A stretch of 64,000 nucleotides of DNA from Liolophura sinensis (GCF_032854445.1 NC_088301.1:35823187-35887186); one strand, 5' to 3'; shown: positions 25,841-38,172, counted from the stretch's first letter. Notes: generated by a model not told the origin, from the sequence alone. Translations and numbers: made by a program.

Positions 25841-28800
25841 CTTTATATTAGGTAAACTGATCCAGATTCGGTTGATAAAAGCACATTATTTCACATATGC
25901 TTCATGGCTGACACTGACAACATGAGAAACCATGAAATTATTGGTACAGGACAAATCATTTTACACTCGTCTACTATCATGACATATATAATTATATTGA
26001 TATATTTTGATTGCAGAGTAGTTTCATTTGTGGAGAGGAATTATGTCTATGTATATACAAATTCAGAACATGTGGATAGAAAACCCTGAATTAATTTGGA
26101 AGTTACAAGGGACTAAAACTTGTCACTGGATCTCTGTTTTCAATAAACCAAAAGGACAGGTGTTGAAATATATATTTCTTACGTGACAAGATGGAAACAC
26201 TGCAGGACAGCGTAAATTCTGGATAAGTTATTGTAAAGCAAATTTCAGCTAAAATAACAGACGGAACATACCAAATGTAATGAATTTTTTACTTAAGTCT
26301 AAAATTGCTTCATACCTCAGGGCCAGACACACAGTCCATGAATTGAAATATCTGGGTATTGTGTAATGTAAGGTACAGTATGCCTGTTCTTACCTGAAGC
26401 AAAGGAATTTAGGCGACCAATTGTTTTACCGCTATGTATCAATTAACAGGTTTCTAATGGTTTGTACAATTCGACATTTTGAGAACATGAACATATTGTC
26501 AGGGCTGGAGAGTTTACAGCTTTATTGGACATGGGTCCATATTTATATGTAAGTCTCCAAAACGTAATTCAAACAGACAATCTGGTAAAAATGCTGAATA
26601 TTTTTGCAGGTTTTAAGTCAAAATTTGTCATAGCTTTGCTTTATATAGCATCCTTGGGATGGAAAAGTTTGCAGTAGTTGTTTATGTGTGTGTTCATGTT
26701 TTGTGAATTTTATGTCGAAACATTGATAACCACAATATTGGTGCTTCCTGACAAAACGTAACGAAATAAAATATGTCAAATTAATGATATCATGGTTTTG
26801 TTGTAGACTCTTTACACGTTTGAATATCTAGAATTTCACCCATAAAAATTCAGGAGTTAAAGTGGTGGGAAAATCCCCTGGTGAAGTTGTCACGGGGATA
26901 TTCCTTCCATTTCCAAGGTGGACATACGCATATAATATATTATGGTCATTTGGGTTCTAAAGTGAAAGAAATTCAGTGAGTCAAATAATTCCAACGGTCG
27001 TGATCGTTGTTGGGACAAATTTACAAATCGATTGCTGGAAAATGAACATCCCATAAAGATGCAACTGTTACTAGTACATTCCACATACTGAGTGGAGACT
27101 ACCAGCTGTGCCTTTTTGCATAGCCCCAGGCTCACGGTTTCCCTCGCATCCGCTCTCCACCCCGTGTTCCCCTAGTCGGGGTTGAGTATATAGTTAGATA
27201 TGCGGAAATCTTCATTCTTTGAAGACCATTTGTCATATCCCAATATGATGTGTGTATTTCTGTAGTTGCACGATAATTTAAACTGTAACATATCAATGAT
27301 CGATGGTTTACCTGACAGTTCCCACCCCCCATAAAAGTGACCGTCATCGCAGAAGTGAACATTTTTAAGTATGACCTAAAAGACGAATGAACTAAAGTAG
27401 CTAGATGCAGGCCTTAGGCAGTCACAGACATGGCTTGAAACACCTATCATCAATAACTAAGATTTATAAAGACTGCTACGAGTAGCACACTAAACGTCCG
27501 TCTTGGTCGAATAGTTATCCGCGAATGACGATATTTGTACGGTGTGTCGGTGACGGCTATAACCAATGACGTTACGACCTTATATTCTGACTAGGATACC
27601 TCCTAATATGGGAGGTGAGCCTAAATAAACCGCCACCCAAAACTCTCAGTGACAAATAAGTGCTGCTCACACTTTAAGGGGGATAACTCTTACGGGCCAG
27701 TAACTTATGTGAACACGGGTTACAAGTAAAGATAACAATGTTACCACCAGATATTTCGTATTTTAGATAATAAATGTTAACAATTAGGTGTCAACATGAT
27801 TATACAAGCCTATGCAAGATCCATGCTGGGTTCGTATGGAAAGATAACATTTAGACGGTTAACTGGAATGATCACTTGTAGGCCTATATTAGCTTTAATT
27901 AAGTGTCGTCCTTGGTGAAAGTTCATTAGAAGAACCGGTACAGTATCATCTCTATTTGGGATGTACAGTTTCTGGGCATAACACTGATTTTAGAGCTAAA
28001 CATTAGCTGAGACACCTCAGGATTTTGAACAGGTGACCTTACAGTTACAATCGACATCAATACATATCTGTGCAATATCCACAGCAATACATATCTGTGC
28101 AAACGACAACCACCAATGTAGTATGTTCAGCCATATAGGAACTGTTTCCTACAATCGGAAGTATAATGCATGTTCACAATGTTCTAGTCAACTATACCTT
28201 TTATTTTTGAGGGGCTCGGATGGCCTAAGCAGCTACGTGCCCCACTCTGAGATGGGTGGCTCGAAATTTTCGACAGTAAGTTTTTCCCTCCGACATTCAA
28301 CATTAGTGTGAACTACAATAAGATAGTGTATATGTCGGATACTAGCCTTTGTCACATATCTGCAGCGAGACAACAATTTAACGAGAACCAGCTTTATTCT
28401 AGTTTTATTGCCATACGTATTTAGCTTAAAGCGATCTGGATTGAAATCGCATGTGGGTGGGTACATGGCGAATCCAGGGTATTTGAACAGATAAACGTAA
28501 TCAGCTTAAAACGTTGAGAGTGTTGCAATGTAAACATTTAAAGCCGGGTCAAACGCGGTTCACCGACCAATATCAAACCATGAGCAAACATAGCATCGAT
28601 ATAAAGTTGTTTAAAATCCACTGACACGTTTATATTGGCCTACTACCACTTGTGTACGTCACTAGGCTATAATTGTAAACAGTGTATAAAAGCAAAATAA
28701 TGCACCCCGGTATCCTCTGCTCATAAACACTGACTGTCATAATACAAGAGAAATATGTTTGAACAAACCTTTATATATACCAGTCGAATAAATAAAAACA

Positions 28801-28880
28801 TGTTTCTTACAGCATAAACTTTCGGTCGGGCGGGTGCACTGTGTCTAAAATTGAACGATATTTTTACGGAAGATTCCGTA
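25841..28880. other. intergenic after the gap, no gene seen
   Basis: AT-rich sequence without a supportable exon on either strand. In particular I see none of the remaining OSBP-related domain exons on the plus strand. Short open frames near 26890, 27132 and 28233 (minus) and 28033 (plus) have no recognisable domains. Confidence 0.5.
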
Positions 28881-28889
28881 AAAAAATGA

Positions 28890-29095
28890 AACTATAGGCC
28901 TACGAGGCTCTGAAATTCACATAGCGTACGGCAGAAAAAATGAAAATGTAAGAGGTTCCAGAATTCCTATAATGCACAATAAAAAAAATGAAAATATATG
29001 AGGTTCCGGTATTCATGTACCGTATTTTAAAAACTCTGGAATTCATATACCGTACGTTAGAAAAAAATGTTAGAGGTTCCCGAATTCAGAACGTA
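28890..29095. repeat. degenerate tandem repeat upstream of the lectin-trefoil gene
   Basis: About four copies of a roughly 50-base unit with GAGGTTCC, GAATTCATATA, CCGTA and AAAAAAATG segments. It ends about 200 bases before the start codon at 29303, so it lies in the promoter or 5' UTR. Confidence 0.7.
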
Positions 29096-29302
29096 ATGCA
29101 AGCTGCTGTCCCCTATATCGTTAATTTCAAACACATAATCAATCAAGCATTTGCCCAAGCGTTTTCTACAAGGTCATACTGACCCGTTTGAGTATCTTCC
29201 GGCTGATAACTGAGATCTCATGATGAACGTAAGTCCATATGTGCATAGAACTTATTATACAGTGAGTTTACCGGATCGCACACTGCATGCGCAAGTGGCC
29301 GT

Positions 29303-32300
29303 ATGATGTTTGCCTCTGCCGTCATAATTTTTGTTTGGATACTGTGTATTCGTTATTCTCAAGGTAATTTGTTCATTACCCAAACTGATGGCTTGTATCT
29401 AACATGTATCTTTCTAAATTGTAGTTTGAAAATTATTTCTGTCTATGTATCGCTAAACCATGCGTGCAAACTAGCTATAGGCCTACATGCATGTAGGAAG
29501 ACAAATACCGACTCTACTCTGTCTCTGATAAAGCCGATGTTCTTGTCACTTCTTTTTCACAGCCATACTTGGCATTTTGTGTCTGTTGCACAAGATGTAG
29601 CATAAGATGAAATGATATTTCGACTTTTCAAAGTCAGCATTGTGTTCTGTTCGCTTTTAACAAGTAAACGTGTAGGTCTCAAAACCTGTGTATACATACT
29701 CATCCCAGAAGACATTTATTGGTTATGGGAAGGGGTTGTGATCAAGTGGAGGGGTTGTCCTTTATTTGTTAGGGCACACGAGGTGTGGTTTGAGACCCAC
29801 TCTAAGTGTCTTTGGGCAGGGAATTACGCATTGGTCAGTTTTCATTACAACGAATTCTTTGCAGGAGCGGTTTCAACTCTTTGCAAGAATTGCTCAGTAA
29901 CGCACGGACTTTTAAGGGGCATGTGGTACAGTTTTCATTTTGAATCTGTCGACTGGTTTGAGGGCCTTCAACGATGCACGACTAATAACGGAACGCTAGC
30001 TGAAATTATGGAGACCAAGACAATGAATTACTTAAAAACGCATTTGTCTAGGGAAGTACCAGCCAATGTTTCGGGAATGTGGATTGGTCTTCGACAATCA
30101 TCGCCAGGAATACCTTCTTTCGTATGGCAGTCAGGTACACCAACATGAGTAACTATTCCCGTGCGTTTCTTCTTTCCCCAAATATTATGCTACGGATATA
30201 ATTTCATGTCTACTGCATATATAGAGATATTTCTCGCATATTCAGTTGTATATATCGTGATAGGTAAACGTTAGATTGTGCAACTGACTGATGGAGTTCT
30301 CTAAGAATTTTCCACTTCGATCGATCTACATTTATATAGTTAGTATCTAAAGTAAACACTCTTTTACTAAGACTTCGTTCCATTGTCAATAATGTTAGAT
30401 GTTTATTTTGACTGATTTACATTTGACACATGGCTTACTCCAAGCTGTAAGAAGACGGTTACGGTTTACAGGATGTAAAATGCAGAATCATACTCAATAT
30501 GTCCATTTAATTTCAGGTGTACATCGCTATGAGGAATCGTACTGCGTTACAAGGGGTCAAGGAGAAGTGAACTGTGCCTCGAACATGCGGCTCACGGCCA
30601 CAGAATGTCACAACCTGGGATGCTGCTGGAAACCGTTGGGGCAAAAGTGCTACATTCCAAACTGTTAATATCCACTTTTTTTGCATTGTACAGCAGTTGC
30701 ATTAGTGTATGTTTCAATAACTCAACTAAAAAAGTAACTTTCAGAAAAAGGTTATACATTGTTATACAAGACCGCCCAAAGCATAAGCCTACGTAAGAGC
30801 TTAAAATATCGAGAAGAGAGTTGAGAGATGAATGGAATTTTAAATATATATAAAACACAAAGTAGTGTGTGCTTTAGAAGGTACATCTATACAATGTGAG
30901 TTGTGACTGTGAAGCTTGTACGCTGATAGCTAATTCTTTTATAACATCCATGAACGTTAACCGCTTTTGTAGACGTGAACGCTTGTCAAGGAGCACAACC
31001 TGGAGACGTCACGGCGTGTCGTATAAAACTGGTCGGTTCCCGCCATGACCGTAAGCGCTCCTGTTTGAAGGCTGGGTGCTGCTGGAAGGACTGGCCCCGT
31101 CTCTCACCGGGTGATGCTCATCCGCCGTGCTTTTATATGTCAAACGGTACGTAAATCAAGTATATATATATATAAAGGAAATTGTTAGTAGATCCCAAAC
31201 ATAAAACAAAGGGAATGTCAGGGTAGTGATGGGGATGCCCAACATGGACTGCACAGCTGGGATTTGATTTGGGTTCCATGCCTGTTAAATAGACCTGTTT
31301 TCCCACTATCAAGCAGATCTCTCTTCAAAACCGCTTCGTTATTTACGATGTAGGTATGTAATACTGTTTCAAGCTATCTAATGACCTCTGCTCAGTCGGT
31401 TAGCGCGCTAGCGCAGCCTAATGACCCAGGAGACTCTCACCAATGCGGTCGCTGTGAGTTCATGTCCAGCTCATGCTGGCTTCCTCTCCCGCCGTAAGTG
31501 GGAAGGTCTTCCAGCAACCTGCGGATGGTCGTGGGTTTCCCCCGGGCTGTGCCCGGTTTCCACCCACCATAATGCTGACCGCCGTCGTATAAGTGAAATA
31601 TTCTTGAGTACGGCGTAAAACACCAATCAAATAAATCAAATAAATAATGACCTCTGTGGTCCACTTTACTGAATGCAAAATTTCAACTAGACATCCTTTG
31701 GATAGATATTATTTCAGGATTAAAATGTTGAACAATGCACAAGCAATGTATTTGTATGTATAAGTGTGGTTTGATAAAACCAGTTAATCGTCTCGTAAGG
31801 GCCTTCATTCCTAGAGCATACGAACGCCTTCACGCTGACTATTTATCTTGATTAATTCCAAGATCGACTAAAACCAGCGGCTGGTCGGGTGTTTCCTATA
31901 GCTGCTTTCAGTCGTTTAGTCGATCTGCTCCCGGCTTTATCACTCACACTATCCACCGCAGTGAAAAAATCAAAGTCAAAATGCGGAAAACATGTTCACG
32001 GCATTAAACCTAACCTCGTCATTTCTGTGACACTGGCAAAGCGGTGTTCAGCCACACTCATTGTTCCATTAATACCGTAGCCTGATCATCACAGTCTTGC
32101 CGAGAAAAACTAGATCTCCACTTTACGAGTAGCTTAAAGTGGAGAGATAATTGACACATGAAAAAGTATTGAAAACGAATTTTAAATACAATTTTTGAAA
32201 GCAAAAGCATGTAGAGAAGTGATAAATTAATCAATAAAACAATATATTTGAATTTTACAACGTCCACGTCCAACATGTACCATGGATTCCTTTTCCGAGA

Positions 32301-35300
32301 GCGACTAAATGCAAATAGTTTTGAAATGCATGTTTGTAAATCTATTGTTAAAAGTATTAAAGCGAAAGAAAACACAACAATGAAGCAAGTATCAGTACAA
32401 ATCTAGGTGTCAAAGCAGATATCCTTTTCCGTCGTCAGCCAGAAGAAAAGCTGCAGAAATAGTTGCCTGATGTGACTGACGAAATAAAGCTCATCTCACA
32501 ATCCAAATATTTTACAGATTTTTTCAAATTTTTGTAATTTTTTTCTTGAGGTTTTCTTTTTTTCTTTTTTGTTTTGTTAAAGTCGTTTATGTATGTTTTT
32601 ACACTTTTAAGATAAACCGAAACTAATGCGTTGAAACCTAACCTCATGTCTTTCTTTATAACGTAAAATGTACATGTATAGACCAGGCATGTTAAACAAA
32701 TAAAGCATTTTCTTTTCCCAGAGGTTTCCGAACTAAATTTCACGAAATGGGTGTCAAAGTCACCAGAAATGACAGAGAGCGCTGTCCGCAAATGTGTCAT
32801 TCTGTCACGACAAGAAAGCTGGAATTGGGAAGTGAGAGACTGTCAAGGAGGACAAGGTGGTCTTGGCTTCTTGTGCCAATATGATGGTGAGAGATTATAA
32901 TATACATTCTTAACGCTCCCAAAATGTACTACACTTGGCCTAATAGGCCCTCAAGCAAAGATCCCATAAAAATCAGCACCAGCATCAGGAGAATGGCCCT
33001 TGAAATCTGAAAAAATATGTTTTACTTATTATTTAGATTTTTAAAATGTGCTTATACTGCTTGTAAAATCTGACATCATATCACCTTTTTTCTTTATATT
33101 CAACTACACAGGATTTTTTTTACAACATTGGTAAAGTAACGTTTCAGTTGTGTGTATCCAGAAATATTTCAACGTTAAAAGCTTTGTTTAGAGAGGAAAG
33201 AACTTCTTGTGACATTTAAATATCTAAACACCACCTAAAAACCCACCGTAGAATTCAAACATTTGAAAGCATTTAACTCTTTAAAAAAATCTAAAAACAT
33301 AAATAAAATTATTTTTACGCATGATTTCACCTTAAGGTAGTTGTTTCTTGTGTCGTCAGTGGTCTCTTTACAAGTATCACTCTTGGGCCAAACACTGCTC
33401 CACTGGCGTGGTTTCAGTCGCATGAAGACTCTCCTTGTAGAAGGGCTGTCTCGAAGACATAAAGTGCTACCTCGTTATTTCTGACTGGATGGCTTCACGC
33501 ACCACGGCATACTGATACAGGGCAGCACTAGATTTTGACTGCCGTCAAAGAAAAATAACAACGATTGCATTGTAAGTTTTAAGTATAAGGGCTGCACCAG
33601 AGTGATCTCTGTTCTTGCAGACAGAAAGCGTAGTGTAGCAAAGTACTGAAGCCATGAGAAACTGAACTGAATTCTTTAATCCATTTTCAGATTTTAGTGA
33701 GCGAACAAATGAAACACTCAAAGGTACAGATCCCGTCTCATTTGATCATCTAGCCACTCCAGAAGTGACATCGTCAACGGTTCATATCAAATGGTTGAAT
33801 TTCACAACCAAAAGTAATATTACTGAGACTGCAGCGTCAGTGGAGCACCAAACAGAATTCAGTACTTATGAAGTAACGAGCGCCATCAGCGAGAATGAAA
33901 TTGGATATTCAGTGGATTTGAATGATTTTAATCAAACGCAAGTTACTCCTACAGCTTCCATCGTCCAAGTAGAGAAAGGTAAGGCTTAAAAATGTCGTTA
34001 ACCACATCTAAATAATTGGAAAGCCAAACTGTATAGTACGTGAATATTTATTGTTCTTCATATCTAAATAGATGTATCTGTTCTTCAAGAAGAAGCTAAA
34101 CTGTATAGTACGTGAATATTCATATCTAAATAGATGTATCTGTTCTTCAAGAAGAAGCTAAACTGTATAGTACGTGAATATTCATATCTAAATAGATGTA
34201 TCTGTTCTTCAAGAAGAAGCTAAACTGTATAGTACGTGAATATTTATTGTTCTTCATATCTAAATAGATGTATCTGTTCTTCAAGAATCCAAACTGTATA
34301 GTACGTGAATATTAATAGTTCTTCATATCTAAATAGATGTATCTGTTCTTCAAGAAGAAGCTAAACCGTATAGTACGTGAATATTTATTATTCTTCATAT
34401 CTAATTACACGTATCTGTTGTTCAAGGGTTTCCAGTGGTATCTGAAACCCATCAAGGTAAGTTTTCTCTTTTTTTCTGCAGATATTTCGCAAAACGTTTA
34501 TCTTGTTCATTAAAACTTATCTAACACTAAGGATGTACTTCGGTTCATACTGCTTAACCTTTTCGCCGAGATCGATAGGCACATATTCCCACACATACTA
34601 TGTTGTGTAGTCCAGCTTTCGCGGGGTTTTAGGTTTTGTCAGCTACCTGACAAAGCGCGGTGGTTTACTCCACTGAGCCGTTTTCGTGGCCAATTGGTTA
34701 TAGCACACACCTCGAAGCCGGGATACCTGATCAAACTCGGCTCTGATCATACCAAAGACATTAAAAATGGCACTTTTTGCTGCCTCGCTTGACCCTCGCC
34801 CTGCCACAAGAAGACACACACCTACAATGACTCCTCGTCACATGACTGAAATATTGCTAAGTATGACGTAAAACCCCAAACATACGTATTGAAGTACGTA
34901 GGCCTATGTTTGGGATTCTACTCTGTGATTTTCTCTAAGAATATAACTTTTAGCCTTTGTAAATTTATAAATTCTTGATTACGCGACCTAATACACCATG
35001 GAATCTAATTAAATACAGTAATCTTTTTGTTGCTTACATGCATGATGAGTTCTAACCTTGTTCGTATACCATTACGGTAATAAATCATGGAAAAGCCGGA
35101 ATTACGAAATAATTTGTGTTGATTGAATTCACCATAGCCAACTTCTTTGATCGTGTGGGGCCTATATACTTTTATTATAATTTTAATGCTATGTAGGGGA
35201 AATGAATGCAGATAGCAGGCCTTCTCCGTCTAATTCGCTTTTAGGAAATGACTAACTCATGAAAGCTGCCTCAGATGTGGATTTACGTCTGGATGTTCCT

Positions 35301-36370
35301 TCTTGATGTAATAATGTAATCGAATTTGCTCTTTTTTCCTCTTTGTTGGACGATGTCTGGCCTAATTATGTATCCATGTGAGGCATCAAGAGTTTTTTGT
35401 TTCATCTCTAATTGTGTAACTGTACCAGGTCTACGTAGGGAAACCTTATTTTATGATATACATAAAACATATGCTTTCGTCAATTACTACAATTTTGATC
35501 GATGCTACAGATTGATTTCACAACACAGCGTAGTATATAACATTATTGAAGACTTATTTAATGCTTTCAGTGCATTGTTTTGCAGTTCTCATTGGGTCTG
35601 TGATGCTAGTGATACTTCTTCTTATCGTATTTGTTTTTGTGGCCCTTCTTTGGAGAAAAAGGTGATTATTACAGGGAGTTAAAATCAAGAAAATTTATAC
35701 ACATAATTACACTTACAGCGTAAGTTGTATGGGTTTTCATCAGGTGTATTTTAAAGAATTCCATTTTTGTTTTTTTTCTTTATGTCTAATTATTTATTGA
35801 ATTGTACATATTCATGTTGATTGTATATATTCACAATGTTCTTTTATTTTGAGTCTCTCGTCTCGTTTCTTTTTCAACTCTAACTATATGGCCTGACTTC
35901 GTCTGAAACAAATTCATTGTTATATTATTATTGTATTTTTTAGACAAAAGATGCGAAGCAGAGGTAACTCCTATAGCAACCATTACTCAGAGCCGTTTGA
36001 TCCCCCAACCACAACTGGTGCCCTTTTCTGTGTCAATCCCGCGTACTTCCACGACATAAACAGAGGACCAATCGCCTATGAAGAGCTTGACTTTTACATG
36101 AACAGATCTCTTCCACCAGGACCATCAGATACACGTTTAAGCGATACCACAGATATGAAAGCTGCGGTTGATTTGCAACTTCCTGAGAGATCTGTTCCAC
36201 CCATGTACGAGGCTCCACCCACTCCACGCGCATGCGTGCCATTATATCTTCAACCATGCCAAAGTCCACACACTGAGTCTCATGGCTATGACTTAGTTCC
36301 GGTTCCATCTGCCACATGTGAAAACGTACCCCTTTATGACATTCCTAACTATGTGCCACGTGACACATAG
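29303..36370 (+). CDS. type I membrane receptor: split C-type lectin domain with two internal trefoil domains
   Basis: Nine exons: 29303-29363, 29865-30134, 30517-30663, 30973-31146, 32722-32886, 33691-33978, 34436-34456, 35586-35661 and 35944-36370. They join to 1629 nt, 542 residues, without a stop. The first seven introns are phase 1 and the last is phase 2. Residues 1-21 are a signal peptide (VIIFVWILCIRYSQ). Residues 27-110 are the first half of a C-type lectin domain, ending in MWIGLRQ and FVWQS. Residues 111-159 and 160-217 are trefoil domains. Residues 218-272 are the second lectin half (KWVSKSP, RKCVILS, GFLCQ). Residues 273-375 are a Ser/Thr-rich stalk with four N-glycosylation sites. 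Residues 376-399 are a membrane helix (VMLVILLLIVFVFVALLW). The 143-residue tail has many tyrosines. No EPN/QPD is seen and WND reads WNW, so classic calcium-dependent sugar binding is unlikely. A cell-surface receptor role is inferred. Confidence 0.8.
30517..30663 (+). CDS. exon 3 of the receptor: trefoil (P-type) domain 1
   Basis: Phase 1-1 cassette of 147 nt. Cysteines are spaced as in trefoil domains: YC, VNC, ATEC, GCCW, KCY. The donor GTTAAT is weak. If it is not used, the frame ends three codons later at TAA 30666-30668, giving a secreted product that stops after the first trefoil. Confidence 0.8.
30973..31146 (+). CDS. exon 4 of the receptor: trefoil (P-type) domain 2
   Basis: Phase 1-1 cassette of 174 nt with acceptor TTTTGTAG and donor GTACGT. 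The six cysteines are in ACQG, TACR, SCLK, GCCWKDW and PCFYM. This copy has a longer spacing between cysteines 2 and 3 and a Pro/Asp-rich last loop, so it is not a recent duplicate of domain 1. Confidence 0.85.
31379..31656 (+). mobile_element. full-length tRNA-derived SINE with 12-bp target-site duplication
   Basis: The SINE body, 31391-31644, is flanked by identical copies of TAATGACCTCTG at 31379-31390 and 31645-31656. The head CTCAGTCGGTTAGCGCG resembles a tRNA box A, and GTGAGTTCATGTCC resembles a box B. The tail ends in AATCAAATAAATCAAATAAA. The perfect duplication indicates a recent insertion. It sits in intron 4 of the receptor gene, in the sense direction, between the trefoil exons and the second lectin half. 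Confidence 0.92.
34015..34420. repeat. minisatellite of 62/72-bp units in receptor intron 6
   Basis: Six copies of ACTGTATAGTACGTGAATAT followed by CATATCTAAATAGATG and TATCTGTTCTTCAAG. Some copies carry an extra TATTGTTCTT, giving two unit lengths. The last, diverged copy runs into the acceptor of the 21-nt exon 7 (GTATCTGTTGTTCAAG, then the splice site). Confidence 0.93.
34436..34456 (+). CDS. exon 7 of the receptor: 21-nt micro-exon
   Basis: TTTCCAG before and GTAAGT after bound a 21-nt segment that adds VVSETHQ in phase 1-1 between the stalk and the membrane helix. It could be skipped without a frame change. The call rests only on splice sites and phase. Confidence 0.55.
34660..34885 (+). 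mobile_element. tRNA-derived SINE, second family
   Basis: The head CAATTGGTTATAGCACACAC and CTGATCAAACTCGG resemble tRNA boxes A and B. The tail TGAAATATTGCTAAGTATGA then CGTAAAACCCCAAAC is the form found at the end of many mollusc SINEs. It lies in intron 7 of the receptor gene. Confidence 0.7.
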
Positions 36371-36929
36371 AAAAAAAACCTGTCGGGCTTTGAAAATGTA
36401 AATACTTCAACATGTTTCTACAAAAGCTTCTCAAAAAGCATAGGGTTATTTAAGATATCCGAGGTAGGCATTAACTGTTATACTGTATTTTGTGTAAAAC
36501 AATCAGTCCTGTTATCTCTCATATTTAGTACAGTGGGTGGACATATGTATACAACAGTGCACATAAAACATATGTACTACAATGTAAGCTATTTTTGCAC
36601 TTTTATAACCTGAATTAATAATACAACAGTCTTATTTTTCAACAATTGACTTGTTTTGTCTAATACCAATAACAAAATTGTGTTAGCCAGGGGCATGTTT
36701 TTCGCTCCAGTTCAATCCATATACCGAAAAAGATCGACAAGCGATAAAGTGAGCAAAACAATATGACACACTGTTTTCTCTTGAAAGTGTATCATTAAAC
36801 ATGTTTACCGACTCACAGAAAGAAAGACACAGTAAACCATGAGAGTGTCACAGTGGCAATGTGTAAGCTACTTTCAACCCTGTAGACAGCAGAAAAGGTA
36901 GTCGGCCGTTGGCGGTTTAGGCGATTCAA
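36371..36929. other. 3' flank of the receptor gene
   Basis: Should include the 3' untranslated region after TAG at 36368-36370. I see no strong AATAAA in the first 300 bases; an AATTAATAATA stretch near 36613 is a weak candidate for the polyadenylation signal. Confidence 0.4.
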
Positions 36930-37620
36930 AGGGACTAGTCATTACAAGGGACCAACCAAATTCACACAATATACAGCACTTCTGATTCTCTTTCACATGA
37001 CAGCAAAGCTGACACCATTTAACTCCAGGGAGCGCTATAAATCGAATCGCCGTCGAATCGCCTACTAGCCCTCATGCAATGCCAAAACCATACTATAGTA
37101 ATGAAACTTACACAATATACATTACTTCCGATTCTCTTTCACCAGGCACCAAAGCTTCCACCATTTTACCCCAGGGGATGCTGCAAATCTAATCGCTATC
37201 AAATCGCCTTCTGGCTCACACAAGCAATCGTAAATGGTCTAGAGCAACCAAACTTACACAAGACATATCTCTACCCATCCTCTTTCACCTGACACCAAAG
37301 ATGACACTATGTGACTCCAGGGGGCGCTGTAATCGAATCGCCTTTTGGCTCACACCGGCAATAGAAAATGGTCTAGAGCAGCGAAACTTACACAGTATAC
37401 ACCCTTCATGACCCTCTTTCACATGATACCAAAGTTGACACCATCCGACTCCATGAGGCCCTACAGTCGAATCGCCGTCCAATCGCCTTTTGGCTCACAC
37501 AGGCAATAGTAAATGGTCTAGAGCAAACAAATTTACACAATGTATACCACAAATGATCCTCTTTCACGTGATACCAAAGATGACGCCATCCTAGAGCAAC
37601 CAAACTCACACAATGTAGAA
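36930..37620. repeat. satellite-like array, about 145-bp unit, five copies
   Basis: Each copy carries ACTTACACAATATACA, a TCTCTTTCAC segment, CACCAAAG.TGACACCAT, CTCCAGGG, and one or two AATCGCC motifs. The TCTCTTTCAC segment recurs near 36988, 37133, 37279, 37414 and 37558. Copies are 75-90 percent alike by eye. Confidence 0.85.
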
Positions 37621-38172
37621 TAGAGCAGAGGTATGGAAAAGAGCAGAGGTATGGAAAAGTAGACGGACGAAATACGTGTAAACACTGATTTTGTGAAATG
37701 TAAGGAAAAGTAGAACGTGTGAAACGTGTTCGATGTAATGACGCAAAGTCTTTCCGCAGATTTGTACAGCTCGTAAAAGAACACAAAATGTATACAAAGG
37801 CGGACGTACACACAGTTTTGTGACACACGAGAAAAAATACACTAGCAGTGCGCACCATGACAATCTGTAAGTTATATTATGTGCGATTATCGTGCATGAT
37901 ACGTCTTTGTGAAACTTTCCACTTAAATATAGAAAAGTAAACGGAAGAGACGCTAACGTACGGACAGACCTTGTGAAATTTGAAAAAAAAATATAATTTA
38001 AGAAAGTTCAAAGTGCCAACATGTAAGCTACTTATCCATTGAAATAAGATTTATTATATTCCAAAATTCTTTCACTTTCATATAGACTTATTGTAAGATA
38101 ACCTGTACAGTGATAAGCCAAAAAATCGAGACAGGTGAGACGTTAATGCCAGCAATGGTAGTTTAATGGTGT
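37621..38172. other. unassigned sequence between repeat array and DIRS-like remnant
   Basis: No gene or repeat with clear ends. A short direct duplication, AGAGCAGAGGTATGGAAAAG, lies at 37622-37658. Confidence 0.4.

Noticed and set aside
25623-25925. Open frames crossing the N gap
   Set aside because: Artefact of unknown bases; no readable protein.
29612-30148. 178-codon continuous plus-strand frame including the lectin half-domain
   Set aside because: Only 29865-30134 looks like coding sequence. The upstream part is intron read-through with no signal peptide, and the acceptor at 29864 fits the signal-peptide exon in phase.
31421-31678. Overlapping open frames on both strands
   Set aside because: They lie inside the full-length SINE; open frames there are chance.
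36033-36317. Minus-strand 94-codon frame
   Set aside because: Antisense shadow of the receptor's cytoplasmic-tail exon.
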